From NCBI GenBank assembly GCA_038124025.1, contig JAYPBC010000031.1:1-22044 (forward strand): DNA of 22,044 bases, in the 5' to 3' direction. Below are positions 1 to 6,095 of the stretch, piece after piece. Both the position numbers and the translations under genes were made by a program. The notes beneath the pieces are model-generated. The model was given only the letters and a program-made list of their open reading frames with translations. It had not been told where the DNA came from and ran no database searches. Every line of letters begins with the position of its first letter. Position 1 is the stretch's first letter. The stretch comes from UBA1275 sp038124025. GTDB taxonomy: Bacteria > Bacteroidota > Rhodothermia > Balneolales > Balneolaceae.

Positions 1-108
1 CAAAAAGTGCTTGCGATGAGGGTAAAAACTTAAGACAAACCATTCTACATTACTGGATTAGGTTCTTGCTACTATATTCTTTAGTAGTGAAAAAAAAGTA
101 CGTACTAA

Positions 109-1305
109 CTATCTACTGAGTCCCGCTAATCCATGCTTAAATCGGTTCATGGCCTCCACTAAGTCCTCCATAGCTGCGGCGTAACTCATCCGAAGTCCAT
201 TTGGCTCACCAAAGGCATCACCTGGTACCAAAGCTAAGCCAGCTTCATTTAGTAGATAGAGGCATAAATCGGTTGAACTTTCAATGGAAGTGCCCGAAGG
301 GCTGAGTGAGCCTAAATAGGCAGAAATATCAGGGAATACATAAAACGCTCCACCAGGGCTAAAACAACTTACTCCCTCAATACTATTCAATTGCTCAACC
401 ATGAAGTCACGACGTTCTTTAAAAGAGGCCCGCATTTCCAGTACTTTATCCAAGGGTCCAGAATAAGCAGCGAATCCAGCAGCCTGAGAAATAGAGGAGG
501 GAGCAGATGTTTCCTGACTTTGAATTTTACCCACTGCTTTAACTAATTCTTCTGGGCCAGCAAGATACCCTAATCGCCAACCTGTCATAGCAAATCCTTT
601 AGAAAAACCATTGATTAAAGCGACTCTATCCTTGAGGTCGGGTGCTACATTCAGCAAGCTAATATGTTCTTCGTCAAAGACAATGTATTCGTAAATTTCG
701 TCCGATATAATAGAAATGTTGGGATAACTACGCAGTACTTCCGCCAAACCTTCTAGGTCTTCTTTGCTGTAACATGAACCTGTTGGGTTAGATGGAGAAC
801 AAAGGATAAGCACACGAGTTTTATCGGTGATGGCCTCTTCTAATTGTTCGGGAGTGAGCCGATAATTATGCTCAAAAGAGGTTCTCACGGGCACAGTTAT
901 ACCTTGTGCAAGTTGAGTCATTGCAGGATAGGATACCCAATAAGGGGCCGGAATAATCACTTCATCACCAGGATTCACCATCGCTAAAAGGGAGAAACCA
1001 ACAGATTGTTTGGCGCCATTGGAGCATATAATTTGAGCCGGGGTATAATCGAGTCCGTTATCGCGCTTTAATTTTGCGCAGATGGCCTCTCTGAGTTCGG
1101 GGGTACCAGTATTCATGGTGTACCCATGGATACCATTTCGGATTGCCTCAATAGCTGCGTAACAAATGAAGCTTGGGGTGGGAAAATCTGGTTCGCCAGC
1201 ACTCAAGGAGATAATGGACTTGCCTTCTCTTTGAAGTTCTTTGGCGCGGCCAGTAATTTTTAAGGTGGCCGATGGTTGTAATTCTAGTGCGCGTGATGAG
1301 ATCAT
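109..1305 (-). CDS. Class I/II PLP-dependent aminotransferase (aspartate aminotransferase-like)
   Basis: A 398-residue cytoplasmic enzyme of aminotransferase fold type I that probably moves amino groups between aspartate or a related amino acid and 2-oxoglutarate. Visible signatures are the N-terminal SAGEPDFPTP segment (about residues 35-44), SNPTG at 172-176, the DEIYEYIVF strand at about 202-210, the cofactor lysine in GFSKGFAMTGWRLGY (Lys236), and a C-terminal arginine in GLRMSYAA that would bind the substrate carboxylate. Length and motif order match the aspartate aminotransferase Igamma group, but aromatic or alanine specificity cannot be excluded from sequence. It is the last gene of the minus-strand operon, starting 16 bases after coaD. 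The ATG start has no strong Shine-Dalgarno sequence, which is usual in this phylum. Family assignment is secure; the exact substrate is inference. Confidence 0.93.
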   Translation of the reverse strand: MISSRALELQPSATLKITGRAKELQREGKSIISLSAGEPDFPTPSFICYAAIEAIRNGIHGYTMNTGTPELREAICAKLKRDNGLDYTPAQIICSNGAKQSVGFSLLAMVNPGDEVIIPAPYWVSYPAMTQLAQGITVPVRTSFEHNYRLTPEQLEEAITDKTRVLILCSPSNPTGSCYSKEDLEGLAEVLRSYPNISIISDEIYEYIVFDEEHISLLNVAPDLKDRVALINGFSKGFAMTGWRLGYLAGPEELVKAVGKIQSQETSAPSSISQAAGFAAYSGPLDKVLEMRASFKERRDFMVEQLNSIEGVSCFSPGGAFYVFPDISAYLGSLSPSGTSIESSTDLCLYLLNEAGLALVPGDAFGEPNGLRMSYAAAMEDLVEAMNRFKHGLAGLSR

Positions 1306-1321
1306 GAGTAAGTTAACGTAA

Positions 1322-1822
1322 CTAGGTTGATGAGTGTTTAAGTTTTTCTTTAAGAGCTTTTTCTACATGTTTTGGAACGAATGAGCTTAGATTACCTCCC
1401 CAAAAGGCTACTTCTTTGACTAATGATGCCGAAATAAAAGTAAGTTGTTCATCCGGCATCAAGAAAACGGTGTCAATGGATGGAGCAAGCCGTTTATTGG
1501 TCAAAGCCATTCTAAATTCATACTCAAAATCTGAAATCTGTCTAACACCTCTTATGAGCGTATGTGCACCCATTTTTTTGGCATAATCGACTAATAGCCC
1601 GGTAAATTGGGTGATTTCAACTCGGGTTCCCCATTCTGTTCCTTTTATGCATTCTTCGATAAGTTCAATTCGTTCTTTTCCATTGAAGACGGATTTCTTT
1701 TCGTTATTCACTGCTACAGTCACAATGACTTTCTCGAATAAATTGGTGGCCCGCTTTAAAATATCAAGATGTCCATTGGTAAATGGGTCAAAAGATCCGG
1801 GATATAATGCGATGTGCTTCAT
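1322..1822 (-). CDS. coaD: Phosphopantetheine adenylyltransferase
   Basis: Catalyses the penultimate step of coenzyme A synthesis: 4'-phosphopantetheine plus ATP gives dephospho-CoA and pyrophosphate. The 166-residue length is typical. The N-terminus YPGSFDPFTNGH carries the nucleotidyltransferase (T/H)xGH motif, and ALIRGVR-type (here TLIRGVRQISDFEYE) and the C-terminal ISASLVKEVA segment (equivalent to ISSTxVR in relatives) are all present, so the enzyme looks intact. Its ATG overlaps the rsmD stop by four bases, indicating translational coupling; the rsmD-coaD pairing is very common in bacteria. Soluble, cytoplasmic. Confidence 0.97.
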   Translation of the reverse strand: MKHIALYPGSFDPFTNGHLDILKRATNLFEKVIVTVAVNNEKKSVFNGKERIELIEECIKGTEWGTRVEITQFTGLLVDYAKKMGAHTLIRGVRQISDFEYEFRMALTNKRLAPSIDTVFLMPDEQLTFISASLVKEVAFWGGNLSSFVPKHVEKALKEKLKHSST

Positions 1823-2376
1823 GATTCTGAATCTACCGCTTGTGCTTGAAAAATACTAACCGTGGTGCGACCATAAGCCTTGCTAAAAAAGCAATGAGAG
1901 TGGTCGGTATAGTCATGATATTTGTCGTGCTCTAAAAGGAACCAGCCAGAAGAACTTAGCCATCCATTGGTCAAAATTTGTTCAATCATCTGATCCATCC
2001 ATTCGTAGTGGTAAGGAGGATCACAAAAAATAAATTCAAAAGATTGAGCAGGGCTTTCTAAAAATTGTTGAACATCAATCGCTACGGTTCTGATCTGATG
2101 GTCAATTTCCCAAGTGCTTGAAATTTTATTAATGAGCTTAAGGTTGCCGACGTCCAAATCAACAGCAAGTACTTCTCGAGCACCTCTAGAAATGGCTTCA
2201 AAGCCTAAATTACCAGAACCTGCAAATAAGTCTAATACTCGGGTTCCCTCAATGAATTTATAGGCTTCAATTTTGTTGAACATACTCTCTTTTGTTCGGT
2301 CGGTAGTCGGGCGAACATTTAAACCCTTTGGTATTTCAAAACGTCTGCCTTTTAAAGAGCCAGTAATTATTCGCAT
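1819..2376 (-). CDS. rsmD: 16S rRNA (guanine(966)-N(2))-methyltransferase
   Basis: An S-adenosylmethionine-dependent methylase that modifies G966 (E. coli numbering) of 16S rRNA in the small subunit. The 185-residue product begins MRIITGSLKGRRFEIPKG and continues with RPTTDRTKESMFN, both hallmarks of the family. The SAM-binding loop is VLDLFAGSGNLGFEA (about residues 46-60) and the catalytic N6/N2-methylase motif is FCDPPY (about 116-121). An AGAGGA stretch about 8 bases upstream of the ATG gives a better ribosome binding site than most genes here. A 96-base gap separates it from the DUF3822-like gene upstream, and its stop overlaps the coaD start. Confidence 0.96.
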   Translation of the reverse strand: MRIITGSLKGRRFEIPKGLNVRPTTDRTKESMFNKIEAYKFIEGTRVLDLFAGSGNLGFEAISRGAREVLAVDLDVGNLKLINKISSTWEIDHQIRTVAIDVQQFLESPAQSFEFIFCDPPYHYEWMDQMIEQILTNGWLSSSGWFLLEHDKYHDYTDHSHCFFSKAYGRTTVSIFQAQAVDSES

Positions 2377-2472
2377 AGATATGTTCCTCTGGTTAATTGA
2401 TAAAGAAGCCCAGATTTACCAATTTTCCTTTGACTCATTAGAACTGCATCTATTTGAATTAACTATCAGTAA

Positions 2473-3336
2473 CTAAGATAAATCAAGGCTTAGCATGATG
2501 GCCGGAAAAGCAGTGGCAAGGTCAAATCCATAGGTTTCTTCTTCTGCATTTACGCCCATTAATTCTAATGAATTTAACACTATTTGGGTTGAATTATGAT
2601 CGATGAATGATTGTAATTGTTCGGCTATTTCATGAGTGTGCTCCCCATAAAAATAGACATGCTCATGAAGCCCACGCATCCATGGAGAGTGTTTTGCATG
2701 CTGTAACCATAAATAGGGTATATCCTGAGGATCATCAAAACGCAAGTAAGTAGCGGCCCTGAAACTACCCAATAGGTAGGACGAAAGACTAATAGAATCG
2801 GCATGACAACCGACTAACAAGAATGAGCCGCCTGGACGATGATGGCTCGACCACATTCCACCAAGTTCAAAATCGCTACAGCATTCATTAATTGCCACTT
2901 GATCACTTAAGCTTCGATAATTCTTCGTTAGATGGGCTCGTCGAAGGCATAAAAACTTGAAGCGAGTTTTACTTACAGCATGCCAGGTTACCTCAATGTC
3001 TTCTCTTGGCACTCCTTTCATCAAGATAGCAATATGTTGCTCCCTCTCAACTGAATCGTCATATACCACTTTGGGTAGTGCGGTCCAGCATTCTTGAGCT
3101 GGCTCAGTTAGTAAGCGTATGCTTTCAAGTCGAAATTCCTTTTCGAGATCTGAAAATACGGCTTTCAACTGTTTGCCTGCCTCTGAAGCTGGCTCATTAA
3201 GTGCTTCAGCTATGTCAAAACTGAACTCATAAGAACCTAATTGCTGAACGGTATCGTTTGATCCTTTTTCAGCAACTGAATACAACATTCGGCCTGAAAA
3301 AAAACAGACTCCCAAATTGGAGACTTCTGCTTCCAT
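2473..3336 (-). CDS. DUF3822-like protein, possible actin-fold/PilM-like
   Basis: A 287-residue soluble protein with no signal peptide or membrane segment. I assign it to the DUF3822 group from its position directly upstream of rsmD-coaD, a known arrangement in Bacteroidota, and from general sequence character: an N-terminal strand LGVCFFSGRMLYSV, a central GGSFLLVGCHADSISL, and a C-terminal YGFDLATAFPAIMLSL. The last segment resembles the end of the actin-like ATPase fold in PilM/GspL-type proteins, and from memory DUF3822 is grouped with actin-like ATPases; I could not verify this. No clear ATP-binding phosphate loop is visible, so nucleotide binding is uncertain. Its ATG shares one base with the stop of the preceding membrane-protein gene, so the two are probably translated together. 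Function unknown. Confidence 0.72.
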   Translation of the reverse strand: MEAEVSNLGVCFFSGRMLYSVAEKGSNDTVQQLGSYEFSFDIAEALNEPASEAGKQLKAVFSDLEKEFRLESIRLLTEPAQECWTALPKVVYDDSVEREQHIAILMKGVPREDIEVTWHAVSKTRFKFLCLRRAHLTKNYRSLSDQVAINECCSDFELGGMWSSHHRPGGSFLLVGCHADSISLSSYLLGSFRAATYLRFDDPQDIPYLWLQHAKHSPWMRGLHEHVYFYGEHTHEIAEQLQSFIDHNSTQIVLNSLELMGVNAEEETYGFDLATAFPAIMLSLDLS

Positions 3337-3812
3337 TAATTCCAGTTAGGGGCATTTCTCATGGTTGTTCTAGAAAGACTTCCTACCGCATCGTCCGTTG
3401 TTGGATCTTCCAAAAGATAAAGCGGTGGACGAATAGTATCATTTCGTGTGTAGGTAAATCGAATAGAAGTGTCTCTAGGACTCACGATCATACTCTCAGG
3501 AGAGTACTGGAGTGGGAACATTTGACGAAACAAAGAATCACCCATTGAAACCATTAGTGAATCTGTACTCAAGTAGGTAACTATGCTATCTAAACCACCT
3601 TCAGTAGGAGGAAAATGGCCATACCGTGCTTCATAATTTACAATGGCATCTTTAAGGGTAAGCATCCGAGTGCGAACACGCTCGGTTTCGGCTTTTTGTT
3701 CTTCAACTACTTTATATGGGGTAACTATTGAATCGTATAATAACCAGCATAATAAAATGATGATAATTCCAAATACAGCACTTAGTATCTTATTTCGTGT
3801 ATCTATGTTCAT
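3336..3812 (-). CDS. Membrane-anchored pseudopilin-like protein
   Basis: A 158-residue protein, first gene of the minus-strand operon. A single hydrophobic helix (about residues 11-28, SAVFGIIIILLCWLLYDS) follows a short basic/polar N-terminus, so the rest should be periplasmic. Next comes a short charged helix (about 35-50), then the segment YEARYGHFPPTEGGLDSIV (about 60-78), which resembles the core of GspG-type pseudopilins, where a short helix is followed by G-x-(Y/F)-P-x-T-E-x-G-L. The C-terminal half (RFTYTRNDTIRPPLYLLEDP) is polar. There is no prepilin peptidase site (glycine before FTLIE) so it is not a classical processed pilin. It overlaps the downstream DUF3822-like gene by one base. 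The pseudopilin relation is a motif-level inference. Confidence 0.7.
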   Translation of the reverse strand: MNIDTRNKILSAVFGIIIILLCWLLYDSIVTPYKVVEEQKAETERVRTRMLTLKDAIVNYEARYGHFPPTEGGLDSIVTYLSTDSLMVSMGDSLFRQMFPLQYSPESMIVSPRDTSIRFTYTRNDTIRPPLYLLEDPTTDDAVGSLSRTTMRNAPNWN

Positions 3813-3890
3813 GGGAAGACGGATAGATTAGTTATTGAATCAGATTCGAGATAAAATTTACCGTTCCAAAATACATTCACACCCTGTTAT
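3813..3890. promoter_or_regulatory. Divergent intergenic region
   Basis: This 78-base gap separates the starts of the minus-strand operon and the plus-strand MATE gene, so promoters for both should lie here or overlap the gene ends. I see no convincing match to the Bacteroidota TTG/TAnnTTTG promoter. An 11-base dyad GAATCAGATTC lies at 3837-3847 and could be an operator half-site pair, but a dyad this short can occur by chance. Confidence 0.35.
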
Positions 3891-5234
3891 ATGCAACCGA
3901 TGGCATCCATGAAATCGTATAATTCAAAAATTGTTAATCTTGCGATTCCTAATATTCTAAGTAATCTGTCTGTACCGTTATTAGGGGCGGTAGATACCGC
4001 GATTGTTGGGCGATTAGATGAGCTATATTATTTAGGAGCTATTGCCGTCGGCAGTCTTGTTTTTGATTTTATTTTTTGGGGATTTGGATTTTTGAGAATG
4101 GGAACAACAGGTTTGGTGGCGCAGGCATTAGGGGCATCTAACCATAAGATGATTCAAAACCTTTGGCTTCGAGTGTTTTTTTTTGGCTCTTTACTTGGGC
4201 TTGCATTAATAATGCTTCAGAATCCAATTGCTAATTGGGCCCTAGTCATTGTATCTCCAAGTAATGAAGTGGCTATTTATGCCACAGAATATATCAAAAT
4301 ACGTATATGGGCTGCCCCTGCCACTTTATTATTATATGGATTAAATGGATGGTTTTTGGGGATGCAAAATGCCAAAGTACCAATGGCTATAACCATAGTT
4401 TTAAACCTAACAAATCTGTTGTTAAATGTACTATTTGTGTTAGTATTAGATTGGAAGGTGGCAGGTGTTGCACTAGGAAGTGTTATTGCAAGTTATCTGG
4501 GTTTAGTCTTAGCATTGAGCATCTTTTATAATTCCTATGCAAAACATTGGCTTGCGGGATGGTGGAAAGAATGGAGAAAGAGCCATTTTTGGGAATTATC
4601 AACCTGGAAGGAATGGCTTGGAGTTAATATAGATATTTTCATTCGAACGCTCTGTTTAATTTTTGCTTATGCCTATTTCACCACTACATCTGCAAGAGCA
4701 GGGGATTTGTTCTTAGCAACAAATACAATTCTTCTGCAACTCTGGTATATCAGTTCGTACGGAATTGATGGATTTGCGTATGCTGCAGAAAGTTTATCGG
4801 GTATGTATTGGGGAAAAAAAAATACTAAAGCTTTTAAGCAAATTGTCAGAAAAACGATGCAATGGGGTTTGGCTTTAGGCCTCATGCTAAGTGCATTATT
4901 TTATGTTGGTTTTGAGCCGTTATTAAGGCTATTTACCAATAACATTTCGGTCATTGAACAAGCTGAATATGTAATGCTTTATACAGTGATTGCCCCCGTA
5001 GTAAATAGTATATGCTTTATTTGGGATGGGGTTTACATGGGAACTTCCATCACAAAACCACTTAGAAACACCATGCTAATAGCAACTTTTTTACTGTATG
5101 TTCCACTCCATATATTTATTGAGCCATATGCAGGAATACATGCTATTTGGATTGCCATGATTCTTTTTATGCTTGCAAGGGGGAGCTTATTAAGCCTTAT
5201 GGCACCCCGTTATTTCTCCATTACACAAAGCTAA
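3891..5234 (+). CDS. MATE-family (DinF-like) multidrug/organic cation efflux protein
   Basis: A 447-residue inner-membrane transporter that would export drugs or metabolites in exchange for sodium or protons. The N-terminus IVNLAIPNILSNLSVPLLGAVDTAIVGRL is a typical first MATE helix pair, and about twelve hydrophobic segments follow across the full length with a pseudo-repeat near the middle (WLGVNIDIFIRTLCLIFAY, about residue 243 on). The pattern is closest to the DinF/NorM branch, where the first helix carries the VDTxxVG signature. Three possible ATG starts lie at 3891, 3900 and 3909; none has a clear ribosome binding site, and the last (MKSYNSK) gives the most family-like N-terminus. It stands alone, divergent from the rsmD operon. 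Substrate cannot be read from sequence. Confidence 0.92.
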   Translation: MQPMASMKSYNSKIVNLAIPNILSNLSVPLLGAVDTAIVGRLDELYYLGAIAVGSLVFDFIFWGFGFLRMGTTGLVAQALGASNHKMIQNLWLRVFFFGSLLGLALIMLQNPIANWALVIVSPSNEVAIYATEYIKIRIWAAPATLLLYGLNGWFLGMQNAKVPMAITIVLNLTNLLLNVLFVLVLDWKVAGVALGSVIASYLGLVLALSIFYNSYAKHWLAGWWKEWRKSHFWELSTWKEWLGVNIDIFIRTLCLIFAYAYFTTTSARAGDLFLATNTILLQLWYISSYGIDGFAYAAESLSGMYWGKKNTKAFKQIVRKTMQWGLALGLMLSALFYVGFEPLLRLFTNNISVIEQAEYVMLYTVIAPVVNSICFIWDGVYMGTSITKPLRNTMLIATFLLYVPLHIFIEPYAGIHAIWIAMILFMLARGSLLSLMAPRYFSITQS

Positions 5235-5257
5235 CAAAGGCAAACTTATCTGTTAGC
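5230..5257 (+). terminator. Weak stem-loop after MATE gene
   Basis: GCTAACA at 5230-5236 pairs perfectly with TGTTAGC at 5251-5257 around a 14-base loop in which AAG and CTT can pair further. It overlaps the last codons of the MATE gene. There is no T-run after it, so as an intrinsic terminator it is weak; it could instead protect the mRNA end. Confidence 0.3.
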
Positions 5258-5322
5258 ATTGAAGTCACGAATTAGGTATTATTGGTACATATTTATTTGG
5301 TAAAACAAACCTCAGAATCTGT

Positions 5323-5673
5323 ATGAAATACACTCAAAACTTTTTCTTTCTATGCAAAACTCCGCTAAGTGCGGAGAGTTCGTCCGACGTCGAAGTTGTT
5401 ACCAAGGCAACTTCCAGCGAAGATTTTCCTCGCGTATTCAAAGAATTCGAGGAGTGCCGATCTCATGCATTTAACGAAGATAAAATTTACAGTGTTGTCC
5501 GGGCCGATGATATTTACGAGTTGGTAAGAACAAGCAATGAAAAGCAAGCTAAAGAAGAAGCCTTTGAGAAGGCACAGCCTGAAATCATTACCAATTTACA
5601 ACATCGTGTTATGCAGGGTAAAGACGCCAACGCCAAAGCTATTCTGAAAGAAGTGTATGACATAGATGCTTAA
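5323..5673 (+). CDS. Hypothetical protein, 116 residues, unrecognised
   Basis: I do not recognise this protein. It starts at ATG 5323 with MKYTQNFFFLCKTPLSAESS, which contains a short hydrophobic stretch too brief for a convincing signal peptide. The rest is charged and looks helical: DFPRVFKEFEECRSHAF (about 40-56), DDIYELVRTSNEKQAKEEAFEKAQPEI (about 67-93) and a C-terminal helix ending AKAILKEVYDIDA. It is probably cytoplasmic. Two cysteines are present (in FFLCKTP and EECRS). It lies alone between the MATE gene and an mscS remnant. A strong small hairpin (5360-5376) sits within its first 20 codons, so the true start could lie further downstream. Coding bias looks real after about residue 35. 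Confidence 0.6.
   Translation: MKYTQNFFFLCKTPLSAESSSDVEVVTKATSSEDFPRVFKEFEECRSHAFNEDKIYSVVRADDIYELVRTSNEKQAKEEAFEKAQPEIITNLQHRVMQGKDANAKAILKEVYDIDA
5360..5376 (+). repeat. GC-rich hairpin within start of 116-residue ORF
   Basis: CTCCGC (5360-5365), loop TAAGT, GCGGAG (5371-5376) form a 6-bp perfect stem in otherwise AT-rich DNA, and flanking AACT/AGTT can extend it with a two-base bulge. No T-run follows. It lies about 35 bases inside the annotated coding region. Confidence 0.5.
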
Positions 5674-5714
5674 TGCTGCTCTTTTTGATCAGGGCTACAA
5701 CTTTCTGCTAGAAT

Positions 5715-5960
5715 ATGGCTTATTCCGTTCTTAATACGATGCTTGAAGAACAAGATCGTATTTTTTTGGAACCAGCTCCTTATATTGGGTTGACTGATTT
5801 AGCCGATAGTTCGGTTAACATCACACTTCGAGCTTGGGTATCATCGGGAGACTTTTTTACGGTAAAACAGTCCTTAACCGAACGTGTTTATAGAGAATTT
5901 GATCGACATGGATTAAATATTCCATTCCCCCAAACCGATATTCGAATTTATAGGCCGTAG
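5715..5960 (+). pseudogene. Remnant of MscS-family mechanosensitive channel (C-terminal end only)
   Basis: The 81 codons from ATG 5715 read as the C-terminal cytoplasmic alpha/beta domain of small-conductance mechanosensitive channels: EPAPYIGLTDLADSSVNITL, then RAWVSSGDFFTVKQSL and the terminal GLNIPFPQTDIRI. The SSVN, RAW and IPFPQ motifs are characteristic. A complete MscS is about 270-300 residues with three membrane helices and a beta domain, all missing here. The reading frame is closed by a TAG four bases before the ATG, and the 40 bases upstream show no MscS character in any frame, so this is not merely a wrong start. There is no ribosome binding site. I read it as a decayed gene that lost its 5' three quarters, perhaps by deletion at about 5700. 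A translated stand-alone fragment is possible but unlikely. Confidence 0.8.
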
Positions 5961-6062
5961 ATCTTTTCATTTTTTAATAAAATTGGCTAATCTTAGGATA
6001 ATTGTAGCAAAGTCATAAATGTTGTTTACGACCTTGCGTTAATTATGAACTATAGGAAAGGA

Positions 6063-6079
6063 AGGTTGGTCAACGACCT
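6063..6079 (+). promoter_or_regulatory. Hairpin next to the DUF349 gene ribosome binding site
   Basis: AGGTTG (6063-6068) and CGACCT (6074-6079) form a six-pair stem including one T-G pair around the loop GTCAA. It abuts the GGAG Shine-Dalgarno sequence at 6080-6083, twelve bases before the ATG at 6096. The adjacency could modulate translation, but no ligand or protein site is recognisable. Confidence 0.35.
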
Positions 6080-6095
6080 GGAGCGGTGATAGCAT

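Noticed and set aside
69..106. Hairpin CTACTA/TAGTAG and palindrome AGTACGTACT next to an A-run after the aminotransferase gene, as a minus-strand terminator
   Set aside because: On the minus strand the T-run precedes the better stem, and the palindrome directly before the T-run can form only about three pairs with a loop. Too weak to call.
1..108. End of another gene, tRNA or mobile element at the left edge
   Set aside because: No conserved coding fragment, cloverleaf or terminal repeat could be recognised in these 108 bases.
4673..4885. Minus-strand open frame inside the MATE gene
   Set aside because: Shadow of the strongly conserved transporter frame; no start signal or recognisable domain.
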